Source: Bacteroidales bacterium
GTDB taxonomy: Bacteria > Bacteroidota > Bacteroidia > Bacteroidales > P3
DNA length: 64,000 nucleotides
Assembly (NCBI GenBank): GCA_009783885.1
Contig: WRCN01000008.1
Location: 1 to 64,000, forward strand
Direction of reading: 5' to 3'
Below, one piece after another: positions 1 to 8,903 of the stretch (positions within the stretch are counted from its first letter, which is position 1; the number at the start of each line of letters is the position of its first letter). The notes beneath the pieces are model-generated. The model saw nothing but the letters and a program-made list of their open reading frames with translations, searched no databases and was not told where the DNA came from. A program made the translations under genes and the position numbers.

Positions 1-50
1 AAAACTATTCTCTATCATTCAGCATCTTACAAAAAATATTTTTACAGCGA

Positions 51-74
51 GAGCGGATTATTCCGCTCTTTTTT
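51..74 (+). terminator. Rho-independent terminator
   Basis: A 7-bp stem (GAGCGGA/TCCGCTC) with a 4-nt loop is followed by six T. It presumably ends a + strand gene lying left of the window. A weak TATCTTAG promoter-like element follows at about 76-83. Confidence 0.7.
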
Positions 75-174
75 GTATCTTAGCATTCGGGAAACGGCGT
101 AAAACAAGAAAAGTTGAAACCGTCGTGTACCATTTGGCAGATTTTTATTGTAATCATCAAAAATATAAATACTT

Positions 175-627
175 ATGAAGTGTCATTATTGTGAAAACGA
201 TTGTGTAAAATCGGGTGTTAGAAAAAATATACAGCGTTATCGTTGTAAGTTTTGCAAAAAATATCAACAAGCCACTTACATCAAACCCCGCATCCCCCAA
301 GAAAAATACGAATGGACAATAAGATTAAACAACGAAGGCTGCGGCATCAGCAACATCGCCAGATTGCTTGAAATCAGCAAATCCAGTGTTCAGCGCTTAA
401 TCGAACGCATTGTCGCAAATTTACAAATACCAGAAATCAACGAACGCGGACAAAGTTACGAAATCGACGAATTGCGCACCTACTGCGGAAACAAGCGAAA
501 CGAATTGTGGTTGATTTATGCCATAAATCGCTGTTCAAAACGCATTATTAATTTCGCTGTCGGCAGACGAACAAAGGAAAACATCGCCATCGTTGTATCC
601 ATGATACAAAACCTTTGGTCTTTATAA
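175..627 (+). pseudogene. IS1-family transposase, 3'-truncated remnant
   Basis: The 150-aa reading frame starts with a CxxC...CxxC zinc-finger (MKCHYCENDC, then YRCKFCKKYQ), followed by a helix-turn-helix (ISNIARLLEISKSSVQRLIE) and the beginning of the DDE catalytic core (YEIDELRTYCGNKRNELWLIYAI). This is the InsA/InsB layout of IS1 transposases, which are usually about 230 aa. The second catalytic Asp and the catalytic Glu are missing: the frame stops after MIQNLWSL and nothing IS1-like continues in other frames before the next repeat. It is therefore probably an inactive fragment. A second, shorter and closely similar fragment lies at 19612-19788. Confidence 0.75.
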
Positions 628-703
628 CAAATTCCATACACAAAGTTAAGATTTTTTTGTGACTCTGTTCTGTGTGTACGGAATTGGTTAGGAAGTCCAG
701 TAA

Positions 704-747
704 GGGCGAGACATAGTTGCCGAGCAAAGTCGAAACATGTCTCGCCC
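704..747. repeat. Intergenic palindrome, family B (GGGCGAGACAT arms)
   Basis: Arms GGGCGAGACAT and ATGTCTCGCCC pair over 11 bp around a loop holding the recurrent core AAAGTCGAAAC. It lies between the IS1 remnant and the 3' end of the large T9SS gene, so it could act as a 3' hairpin for that gene, but no U-tract follows. Confidence 0.7.
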
Positions 748-758
748 ACACAGGTTCA

Positions 759-3700
759 TTATTTCACGATCAGTCGCGACGATATTAGTCCGTTACCAAA
801 CGTGATTCTCACAATATACGTTCCTTTTGGCAAATTCGACACGTTGATGTGGTTCTTATCACCGTGTTGCTGAACAACCAATTGACCGCTCATGTTGTAA
901 ATCATCACCATCGAAATCGCTTGTTCGGCTTGAATGTAAAGCACATCGTTCACCGGATTTGGATAAAGCACAACATTATATTGCTCAAATTCCTTGATGC
1001 TAACAACTGGTCCGAGTTTCACAATGTCATTGGCATCGCGAGGTGCGATTTGTCTGTCGGCGTTGAATGGAATTGCAAAACCGATAATATTGTACGCTGT
1101 ATCTTGGGTCACAGCAAGGTTTGTAAACGTACCGAAGTGGTTGCGGCAAAGCATTTCGGAATCGTCTTGCGTAATGGGGAGATTACCGGCCGAACCTGTA
1201 CCAAACGTTCCGTCTGCTGTAAAGAACACACTGTCTAACTTCACCAATTGTGATTCGTAAGTTGCAAAATTAGCCAACAATTGCGACATCGTAACCGTTA
1301 TCGGCGCTACAGGCGTTCCGGCAGTTCCGGCAGCCAAATCACTAACCGGCACTAATTGATGTAAACCGTTAAACATAGTTAGCGTGCCCATTACCCCACC
1401 GCTGATTACATCGCCGTTGGTGTATGTTCCTGTGATGGTATTGGTATTATTGTCAATAGTTAAACCGCCGGTGTTGTCTCTGATGTAGAAGTTTCGACCG
1501 CTACGGAAAACAAACGTAACATTACCCGTAATTTTGTAAATTGTAGTGCCTGTTACGCTTCCCGTAGCCGCTTTGAAGGCTGCGATATTTGCAACTTCTA
1601 TTTCCGTTGTTCCTGCCAAAATAATCGAATCATATACATCACCACTTTCGATATACAATATAGCTATTTTCTCGCCTGCTGTTTGCGGTGTAAATGCTAT
1701 ATTCAGTGTTCCGCCTATCATATTATCCCAATTTGAGCCCGGTGTTACGGTAAAATCGTTCGATTTTGCTATGCTTACCAAACGCCAAGAAATAGGATTC
1801 GTGAGGTTTTCGGCAGTTACCGTTACGCTTTGCGGAGCACTTGCTGTTCCGCTTATTTGTTGAGGGAATGTGATGTTGTTGATGTTAAACTCTACGTGCG
1901 GTGCGCCTGCAAATTGCCCTATGCCAATGAGCGTTACCACTTTATTGGCAACACCTGCACTACTCAACGTGATCGTTGCACTGTAAGAACGCGCTGCGGT
2001 CGGAGTGAACACAATGCTAAGCGTGCCGCCATTCGTTGCTGTGAAAGCCGAAGCATCAACTGTGAACGCTGAAGCATCAGCACCTCCTAACGTCCATGAA
2101 ATGGGGTTGGTGAGCATATGGTTCGTAACCACAAGTTCTTGAGCCGAATAAACTGTATCTAAATTTTGTCTGCCGAAATTAACGGTATCTTTATCCGTTT
2201 GAATCGCCGGAATAAATGCTATAGTTACCAATGAATTGCGTGGCGTGTGATTTGCGGCTAACTCTACTCGGAAGTCACCGGTAACACTATTCAAATGCCA
2301 TCTGAACCAGTCGCCTTCGAGAATACGAACAGCCATCGAAGTAGCGCTGAGGTTGATGCCGGTAACGCTAATTCCCGCCGGTTGAGTACCGCTGTTTCCT
2401 CCATAAGCAACCAAATCAATAATGCTTGGTCTGCTGTTATACTGCACAACTACAGTATCCGCAGGTATGGTCGATAAAAAGAACTTACCTTGAGCTTGTG
2501 CAGGATTTAAACTGGGTATTGCGAAATCTTCTTCTACCGGTAAATCTAAGCCATTTGTACCGGTATAACATTTTATCAAATAGAAGCTGCGTGCTTTGAT
2601 AATTCCCGAAAGTGCAGTAGAACCGCTGAACGAAAGGTTTGGAGTAATAGATGTATTTGCTGCATACTGCAAATAGAGTCCTTCAAGAGAAAGATCAGAA
2701 CCTGTAGTGTTAAACAGCTCTACATATTTGCTGTTATAAGGCGCACCAGTATTACCGCCTCCACCATAAATCGCCGTGAAGATAATATCCCCTACTTCCA
2801 CAGGAGGTGTTTGGGCAATACCTTGACCGCTTAATGCAACTGTTATTACTAATGTGTCGCAAGTGATGGTCAACGTGGCTGTGTGCGTATTAATTTCGGT
2901 CGGCGAATACGTAATCACCACAGCCGAATCAATTACACCTCCAACAGGCGCTATAAGTACCGGACTAACGCTGAACATACTGGAATCTGTACCACTGATA
3001 GCAAGCGTAACATTAGCCAACAAATTCTCTCCATTCAAACGAATGGTCATATTTCTGCTTTGACCTTCAATCACCATACCGGCGTCAACTGTAGTTGTGC
3101 TTGCGCTAAGTGTAGGAACAATACCGGTTCCTGATAGAAATACCGTATCGGTCAATTCATCACTTGTAATCGCGAGCCAAGCAGTTATCTCGCCTGTGCT
3201 TTGAGGGTTGAAAGTCACATCAAGCGTTCCACCTGTCGTATCGTTCCAATTTACATCCGGTGTTACGGTGAAATTGATATTGTCACTCAAATTGTAATTC
3301 AAATTTGTGAGATTTGCAGCTGCAACACTAACCGTTTGCGGTGGGCTTGTTAGTCCGACATACACTTCATTAAATTGCATCTCATTTACATCCAGATCCA
3401 AAATGGGGGTTCCGGGAGGCACACCAGTGCCCGTTAATGGCACTTGTACAGTATCTGCGAGCAGACTGCTCAAAACGAGCATTGCGCTGTAGTCAGCTTC
3501 TGCAACCGGAGCAAATCTAATGCCGAGTACTCCACCTGTAGTATCATTCCAAGATATTTCGCGAACGATGAATGCAGAAGTATCTGCACCCGTTAGGCTC
3601 CACAAAATCGCATTACCTCCAAGATAATCACCCGAAACCGTTAGCGTACGCTCCAATGTCGTATCGCCTATTATTTCCTCGCCAAAAGCTATGTGGACAG

Positions 3701-6700
3701 GATCTGCCACAATCGTTGGAACCGGTCGGCCGTAGCCGTTTATTTCCAAATCATTGCCGGGCAATCGTCCAAAAGAGAAACTGTTTGAAGCTCCTGCAGT
3801 ACCACCCCAAATGTAGAGTCTGAATGTAATTGTGCTGCGAATTCCATTAATGAGCAAATCGTTAAACTCAAAGTCTTGTCCATCGGTCGGATTAGTGGTA
3901 TAACTCATTGCTGATCCAATAGTTGTCGTATCCGTTACAAAATTATCCAAACTATACATAAAGATAAACGCATTTGGACCGGAAGCTGTTCTTCTGAGTG
4001 TTGCTTTAACTTGTTCGATATCGAGTTGCATAAACTGAGCGGGTGTCAACGAAAACTCAAAATACGTGTTGTTCGCAATGGCAGCAGTCAAATTGGCGGT
4101 TGCTTGATTGAGAATAACAGGATATGTGTTTCCTGCAGGCGAGCTTGTTTGTCGAGAAACTCCTGAGCCTATGGTAAGCTGAGGTGTTCCGCTGATATGT
4201 ACTGCATCTACTGTTGTAGCAGGGAATGGGAAGTTATTAGCTGTGCCTGTGCCTTGAGCATTCCATGCTGCGAATACAGTCAAAGCAGGCAAGGCTTCGC
4301 CTGTCAAAGCTACAGGTACAAAAAGGCTATCGGCATTCGGTATCGGTGTCCACGTACTCAACGTCAGTGTTGCCGTATGCGTTCCAACGGCGGTTGGTTT
4401 GTAAGTTACTCTGATTGTTTTATTGATCAAACTATCGTTAGCCGGTCTCACAAGCACAGAGCTATCAACCGTAAACATATCGGCCGGAGAAATGCTCAAA
4501 AACACATCGTCTTGCAAAAATGCGGCATTTACAGTTACGGTCATCACAACGCTATCCCCAACATATATTGTGTCTGCATTAACAGTTATAGGAGTTGCTG
4601 TAAGTGTGGTTACAACGCCTGTTCCGCTTAATGCTATTGAATCCATCAATAAACCATCTGCCGTTTGGATGTAAAGCGTGTCTAATTTTTCGCCAACGCT
4701 TGTTGGTTGGAAACTGATCAAAAGCGTTCCGCCATTCACAGTATCGAACGTGCCTTCGGCAACAAGAAACTGGCCTGTGCTTGCGCTTCCGAAGTTATAT
4801 TCAATTGTTGTTGGAACCAAATCCAAATTTTCTGCAACAACATTTACGGTTTGCTGTGCACTTTCTACGTTTTCAAGCAAATTACCGAATGCGAGTGGTG
4901 TGCGATCTGTAAAATGAAGGATAGGCGTGCCTGCCGAAACACTTGCGCCAGTCAACGCGATCACAATATCAGCGGCATTTACACTGCTGATAGTCAGCGT
5001 CGCAGTATCATTACCTATGACAAGCGGAGCATAGGTTACCGTTACTTCTGTTGCAGCAAGCGTTCCGGCTGTAGGAGTCAAAGGAGTTGGTGCAACACTG
5101 AACACACTTGCATTTGTTCCGGTAATGGCTAATGTAACATTGCCTTCCAAATATAGCCCACTCACGTTAAATGTTTCTGTGGTTGTTGTGTTTTCCGCTA
5201 TAGGACCTAACCCTATTTCGTATGGAGTTGGTAAGTCTATGGCAAGTAGAGGAACAACGTCCGAAATGTAAATATCATCAACGTTAACACTACCGTTTGT
5301 ACTAGTGCTTGTTGAATTAAAACTTTTCATAATTCTAATACGTGCAGCACCGGGTTGATTTACTGCTACAGAAGCGGATAACATCGTACCTGTCCAAAGC
5401 GGTGCTTGGAAACGACTGTTCGCCACTTCAGTCCAAGTGGCACCTTGGTCTATTGATAATTCCACCCAAACTGTCCCATTCTGGTGACCGCTATATGAGC
5501 CATACTTGAACGACACGGTTCCAATACCGCTTGGTTTATCGAATGTCATTTCTGCTCTATTAACATTGGCGCCTGTATCGGCAGCATTATTTCCACGTAA
5601 TCTAATACTGCGAGCACCATTGTAACGGTCGTTAGCATCCATCGTTGTCATTCCAACTATTCTCCACACACCTGTATTAAACGTTACATTAGCACCGCTA
5701 TAACTACCATTACCCGTTATCGGATCTTCAAAATCTTCAAACCATAAATCACTGCCTTGACCGCTTACCGGAATCACGATATCGCTTACCCCTGGCGTGC
5801 TGATGGTTAGCGTAGCCGTATGCAGATTGGTGTCCGTCGGAATATAGGTAACGCCGACTATTTTATTTCTAAGACTGTCGTTTGCCGGTCTCACCACGAT
5901 TGTACTGTCTACAGCAAAACCTCCATAGCCACTCATAGTAAGCGTTACATCGCCGGTTAAGAAAGCCGCATTTAGCGTGAGGTTAACTTTTCTTGGCAAT
6001 ACGCGGTTCGTCATCACATTACCAAAATCAATTGTGCTTAGATTAACATCAAGTTGATTAGTCCCACCTATTCCGCTTAAATTAACTATAATCGGAACAG
6101 CCAAACCGCCGCTGTCAATGGTTAACACATCACTGTACGATTGTACTGCTGTTGGGTTAAATGTTACAGTAACCGTAGTTGCCGTTGTAGTCGCTTGAGG
6201 AATAGTTGTAGGGCTTACCGTAAATGCGCTACCTATTGGCGTAGACAATGTCAAATCTTCTGTAAGATTTGTAGGCGTAACCGTAAGCGTCATTTGTTTA
6301 GACGTGTTTTCTCTAACACCTCCAAAATTGAGAGACGCTGGGGCAACTGTTACAACAGGAGCTGATGACGGCTCAAAAAAGGTTACAACAGGCGTTCTAT
6401 AAGTAGTAGCGGTAGTTGTGCTTGAGCCTCTCAAAACAAAAGCATATTGAGCAGAAGGAATTGTTGTTGGAGGTGTAAATGTATACAAGTTAGTACCACT
6501 TGGCGAATTAACAGAATCTAAAATAGTATAGGTCGCACCTCCATCCGTTGTGTATAAACACCATAATCTCGTCACTGTTCCATTTACCGTTCCCTGTATA
6601 GTAATGCTTTCAACATCATTGATATTGGTTGTACTAATTAAACCAAAGAGTCCCGCTGTCGAGGTTGTTACTCCCAAAGCAGTAGCTATGGCTGCCCCTC

Positions 6701-6998
6701 TATTATTCAAATTAGCATCAGTAAGGAACGTATTGGGGCCCGCTGCTGCACTATAACCGAGCCAAACACCTGCAGGAGTTCCGGTTTGAACTGCTGCGGA
6801 ATTTATATACCAAGTGACCCCTCTAACAGTAGCATTTCGAGCTGAGTAAGTGGTGCCGGTGCCAAATGATGCTCCGTCTCCGGTAGATACCAAATTAAGT
6901 TGGTAACTCATAGTTTGCGCTTGTGTCGACATAAACGCTCCAAGCACAAGGAATACTGTACAGATGTACATTTTGAATTTTGATAGATTTGTTTTCAT
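759..6998 (-). CDS. Giant T9SS-secreted protein with choice-of-anchor D repeats, lamin-tail and OB-fold domains
   Basis: This 2079-aa protein has a signal peptide (about residues 1-28, ending STQAQ). By eye there are about ten Ig-like 'choice-of-anchor D' modules, each with the pattern FGNV..N then LTISS....V.L.G.G. They are interrupted by two jelly-roll-like regions (about 417-580 and 920-1090), a lamin-tail-like domain (about 1400-1570, motif SKYVELFNTTG) and an OB-fold-like DUF5689/YhcR-type region (about 1800-1980). The last ~80 residues are a type A T9SS sorting domain (YPNPVNDVLYI, then LPKGTYIVRI, ending LIVK). By family knowledge the protein is exported through Sec and T9SS and released or anchored at the cell surface. 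The substrate is unknown; the module types suggest an adhesin or scaffold, possibly nuclease-associated. It appears monocistronic, with its own TACCTTTG promoter element upstream. Confidence 0.85.
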   Translation of the reverse strand: MKTNLSKFKMYICTVFLVLGAFMSTQAQTMSYQLNLVSTGDGASFGTGTTYSARNATVRGVTWYINSAAVQTGTPAGVWLGYSAAAGPNTFLTDANLNNRGAAIATALGVTTSTAGLFGLISTTNINDVESITIQGTVNGTVTRLWCLYTTDGGATYTILDSVNSPSGTNLYTFTPPTTIPSAQYAFVLRGSSTTTATTYRTPVVTFFEPSSAPVVTVAPASLNFGGVRENTSKQMTLTVTPTNLTEDLTLSTPIGSAFTVSPTTIPQATTTATTVTVTFNPTAVQSYSDVLTIDSGGLAVPIIVNLSGIGGTNQLDVNLSTIDFGNVMTNRVLPRKVNLTLNAAFLTGDVTLTMSGYGGFAVDSTIVVRPANDSLRNKIVGVTYIPTDTNLHTATLTISTPGVSDIVIPVSGQGSDLWFEDFEDPITGNGSYSGANVTFNTGVWRIVGMTTMDANDRYNGARSIRLRGNNAADTGANVNRAEMTFDKPSGIGTVSFKYGSYSGHQNGTVWVELSIDQGATWTEVANSRFQAPLWTGTMLSASVAVNQPGAARIRIMKSFNSTSTSTNGSVNVDDIYISDVVPLLAIDLPTPYEIGLGPIAENTTTTETFNVSGLYLEGNVTLAITGTNASVFSVAPTPLTPTAGTLAATEVTVTYAPLVIGNDTATLTISSVNAADIVIALTGASVSAGTPILHFTDRTPLAFGNLLENVESAQQTVNVVAENLDLVPTTIEYNFGSASTGQFLVAEGTFDTVNGGTLLISFQPTSVGEKLDTLYIQTADGLLMDSIALSGTGVVTTLTATPITVNADTIYVGDSVVMTVTVNAAFLQDDVFLSISPADMFTVDSSVLVRPANDSLINKTIRVTYKPTAVGTHTATLTLSTWTPIPNADSLFVPVALTGEALPALTVFAAWNAQGTGTANNFPFPATTVDAVHISGTPQLTIGSGVSRQTSSPAGNTYPVILNQATANLTAAIANNTYFEFSLTPAQFMQLDIEQVKATLRRTASGPNAFIFMYSLDNFVTDTTTIGSAMSYTTNPTDGQDFEFNDLLINGIRSTITFRLYIWGGTAGASNSFSFGRLPGNDLEINGYGRPVPTIVADPVHIAFGEEIIGDTTLERTLTVSGDYLGGNAILWSLTGADTSAFIVREISWNDTTGGVLGIRFAPVAEADYSAMLVLSSLLADTVQVPLTGTGVPPGTPILDLDVNEMQFNEVYVGLTSPPQTVSVAAANLTNLNYNLSDNINFTVTPDVNWNDTTGGTLDVTFNPQSTGEITAWLAITSDELTDTVFLSGTGIVPTLSASTTTVDAGMVIEGQSRNMTIRLNGENLLANVTLAISGTDSSMFSVSPVLIAPVGGVIDSAVVITYSPTEINTHTATLTITCDTLVITVALSGQGIAQTPPVEVGDIIFTAIYGGGGNTGAPYNSKYVELFNTTGSDLSLEGLYLQYAANTSITPNLSFSGSTALSGIIKARSFYLIKCYTGTNGLDLPVEEDFAIPSLNPAQAQGKFFLSTIPADTVVVQYNSRPSIIDLVAYGGNSGTQPAGISVTGINLSATSMAVRILEGDWFRWHLNSVTGDFRVELAANHTPRNSLVTIAFIPAIQTDKDTVNFGRQNLDTVYSAQELVVTNHMLTNPISWTLGGADASAFTVDASAFTATNGGTLSIVFTPTAARSYSATITLSSAGVANKVVTLIGIGQFAGAPHVEFNINNITFPQQISGTASAPQSVTVTAENLTNPISWRLVSIAKSNDFTVTPGSNWDNMIGGTLNIAFTPQTAGEKIAILYIESGDVYDSIILAGTTEIEVANIAAFKAATGSVTGTTIYKITGNVTFVFRSGRNFYIRDNTGGLTIDNNTNTITGTYTNGDVISGGVMGTLTMFNGLHQLVPVSDLAAGTAGTPVAPITVTMSQLLANFATYESQLVKLDSVFFTADGTFGTGSAGNLPITQDDSEMLCRNHFGTFTNLAVTQDTAYNIIGFAIPFNADRQIAPRDANDIVKLGPVVSIKEFEQYNVVLYPNPVNDVLYIQAEQAISMVMIYNMSGQLVVQQHGDKNHINVSNLPKGTYIVRITFGNGLISSRLIVK

Positions 6999-7033
6999 AT
7001 TGATATTGGTTTTTTATTTTATTTATAACGGTA

Positions 7034-7041
7034 CAAAGGTA
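7034..7041 (-). promoter_or_regulatory. -7 element of the T9SS gene
   Basis: TACCTTTG on the minus strand, about 35 nt upstream of the ATG at 6998. It matches the Bacteroidota TAnnTTTG consensus. The -33 TTTG is not at ideal spacing. Confidence 0.55.
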
Positions 7042-7155
7042 CAAAAATATCAACAAACTAATTGTTAAAAAAGTGTTAAAAAAATGTGTTTTTTTTGTTT
7101 TTTTTCAACAGGTTGTTAATAACTTTATTGGAGAATGAAAAAAGTGATTTCTTTA

Positions 7156-8460
7156 CTACTCATTCAATAAGTAATTTCCGATGATATACAACGGCACATT
7201 TGTCATCCAACTTTCCTCGCGATAGTTGGATAATGATGTGCGAATAGCTTTTTGTGGTTTATACTTCTCACAGAAAATTTTGAAACTTTTAGAACGCAGA
7301 TTTTCGCCTGCTTTTACTTCAATCGGAACAATCACATCGTCTTCGTCTTGAATAACAAAATTTATTTCATATTTACTATTATCAAACGGAAGGTAGTGGA
7401 TTGCCAAATCTTCGTTTGGCATAAGTTGTTGAAAAACGAATTGCTCTGTTAAAGCACCTTTAAATTCAGTAAAAACATCATCGCCATCAACGAGTGTTTT
7501 TGCTTTAAATTTCGACATTGCACCAAGCAATCCCGTATCGTTGTGATAAATTTTAAACGCCGAAAATTCACGATAAGCAATAAGTGGGAGTGCTGGTTTT
7601 GAAACGCTGTAAACCTTATGCAACAAGCCTGAATCGGTGAGCCATTGGATTGCTAATTCGAAATCTTTTGCACGTGCCCCCTCCTTGATCACCCCATAAA
7701 TAAATTTTTTGTTTTCTTTTGCCAACTGTGCCGGAATACTTTCCCAAATCAAATTTATTCGAGGTAAAATATCTTTGGGTGCGTATTTTGAAAAATCGTT
7801 CTCGTAAGATTTTAGTATATTTTCTTGAATTTCTCGCACTTCGTTCCAATCTCTGTTTTTCGAAAAACTTGACACTGCTTCCGGCATTCCGCCTATGTAA
7901 AGATAATATCGAAGATAATTTTTAAGTCGAGGACTAAACGCATTGACCAATTCCCAGTCGCGTTTTTCTATCAATTCTACAACTCCTTTTTCGCCCATTG
8001 CCAACAAAAATTCGGTAAAACTAAGCGGATGAAGCGTCAAAAACTCAACTTTTCCAACCGGAAACGATTCGCCCGGATGTATATTTACGCCCAAAAGCGA
8101 TCCTGCCGCAATAATTTGATATTGAGGTGCATTTTCATAAAAATATTTTAGAGAAGTAATGCCTTGTGGTGCGGTTTGTATTTCATCAAAAACGATCAAT
8201 GTATCTTCGGGCGTAATTTTAAGACTGGCGTATGCATTCAACATAGTTATGATTCTATCAATGTTGAAATTTTCTTGAAAAATCTCCTTTGGAGCATGTT
8301 TATCTTCAAAATTGATATACACCATTTGTCGATATTCGGTTTTCCCAAATTCTTGAAGAAGCCAAGTTTTCCCAACTTGTCTTGCTCCTAAAAGTATAAG
8401 TGGTTTTTTATTTTTATTTAATTTCCACTTTATCAATTTATTAATTGCTGTACGATACAT
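7156..8460 (-). CDS. AAA+ ATPase with DUF4143-type C-terminal domain
   Basis: 434 aa. The N-terminal AAA ATPase has Walker A GARQVGKT (about residues 25-32), Walker B LIVFDEIQ and sensor-like IIAAGSLLG. The C-terminal half has the DUF4143 organisation, a PD-(D/E)xK-like fold ending in EINFVIQDEDDVIVPIEVKAG. Proteins of this family are very common in Bacteroidota. Their role is unsettled (DNA-associated ATPase, sometimes linked with mobile or defence loci). It is single and has its own promoter element, so the context gives no functional clue. Full length for the family. Confidence 0.85.
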   Translation of the reverse strand: MYRTAINKLIKWKLNKNKKPLILLGARQVGKTWLLQEFGKTEYRQMVYINFEDKHAPKEIFQENFNIDRIITMLNAYASLKITPEDTLIVFDEIQTAPQGITSLKYFYENAPQYQIIAAGSLLGVNIHPGESFPVGKVEFLTLHPLSFTEFLLAMGEKGVVELIEKRDWELVNAFSPRLKNYLRYYLYIGGMPEAVSSFSKNRDWNEVREIQENILKSYENDFSKYAPKDILPRINLIWESIPAQLAKENKKFIYGVIKEGARAKDFELAIQWLTDSGLLHKVYSVSKPALPLIAYREFSAFKIYHNDTGLLGAMSKFKAKTLVDGDDVFTEFKGALTEQFVFQQLMPNEDLAIHYLPFDNSKYEINFVIQDEDDVIVPIEVKAGENLRSKSFKIFCEKYKPQKAIRTSLSNYREESWMTNVPLYIIGNYLLNE

Positions 8461-8515
8461 TTTTTCTGACTTTAATATAGATAATCAACACACTTTTTTT
8501 GATATAATGAGACTG

Positions 8516-8523
8516 CAAATGTA
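8516..8523 (-). promoter_or_regulatory. -7 element upstream of the DUF4143 ATPase
   Basis: Minus-strand TACATTTG lies about 55 nt upstream of the ATG, with a TTG-containing -33 region about 20 nt further upstream. Confidence 0.5.
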
Positions 8524-8603
8524 CACTTTTTCTATTAAATAAACAAGTTTTTTACACTTTTTCTGACTTGTTCACAGAAAGCAGGTAGTCAAAATCAGAA
8601 AAG

Positions 8604-8647
8604 AAAAATCGTCAATGCGTTGAGTTTACAGCTATTGACGATTTTTT
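8604..8647 (-). terminator. Terminator of tRNA-Cys
   Basis: Arms ATCGTCAAT and ATTGACGAT enclose a 17-nt loop. Runs of A and T flank both sides, so it can act in either direction. On the minus strand it lies immediately downstream of the tRNA 3' end. Confidence 0.75.
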
Positions 8648-8650
8648 CAG

Positions 8651-8721
8651 AGGTTCCGAGCGGATTCGAACCGCTGTACACGGTTTTGCAGACCGCTACC
8701 TAGCCACTCGGTCACGGAACC
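8651..8721 (-). tRNA. tRNA-Cys(GCA)
   Basis: On the minus strand this is a 71-nt cloverleaf. The 7-bp acceptor stem is GGTTCCG/CGGAACC, the anticodon stem closes the loop CTGCAAA (anticodon GCA), the T-arm contains GGTTCGAATCC, and the discriminator base is U73 as expected for cysteine tRNAs. CCA is not encoded. A TATCTTTG promoter element lies just upstream and a hairpin terminator just downstream, so it is a single-gene unit. Confidence 0.93.
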
Positions 8722-8733
8722 AAAATGGGAGTG

Positions 8734-8774
8734 CAAAGATACGAAAAAGAAATGAATTTTGCAAATTCATTTCT
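8734..8774 (-). promoter_or_regulatory. tRNA-Cys promoter with palindromic upstream region
   Basis: Minus-strand TATCTTTG (8734-8741) precedes the tRNA. The -33 region falls within an 11-bp perfect palindrome with arms GAAATGAATTT and AAATTCATTTC (8750-8774). Confidence 0.65.
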
Positions 8775-8777
8775 TTT

Positions 8778-8872
8778 TAATTACGAATTACGAATGAAAA
8801 ATTACGAATAAAAGCGTTATTTTGCTACGAATCTATAGCCAATTCGTAATTCGTAATTGATAATTCGTAATT
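8778..8872. repeat. Family C repeat: copies of ATTACGAATT in both orientations
   Basis: Three copies of (A)ATTACGAAT at 8779-8808 are followed about 35 nt later by three inverted copies (ATTCGTAAT) at 8841-8872, forming a large imperfect palindrome directly upstream of the manA promoter. The same unit occurs at 59734-59760. Confidence 0.75.
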
Positions 8873-8878
8873 TTTTCG

Positions 8879-8886
8879 TATCTTTG
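8879..8886 (+). promoter_or_regulatory. manA operon promoter
   Basis: TATCTTTG with a TTG-containing -33 region 19 nt upstream. Transcription should start at about 8893, which excludes start codons before 8904 for manA. Confidence 0.7.
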
Positions 8887-8903
8887 TGCCTGAATATACG
8901 ACC

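Noticed and set aside
759..6998. Several + strand ORFs of 60-144 codons opposite the T9SS gene
   Set aside because: They lie antisense to a long, domain-rich coding frame, lack promoter elements and have unnatural composition (Cys/Arg/Ser-rich).
8651..8872. Possible CRISPR array around the repeated ATTACGAATT units
   Set aside because: Units are short, irregularly spaced, in both orientations and without unique spacers or cas genes.
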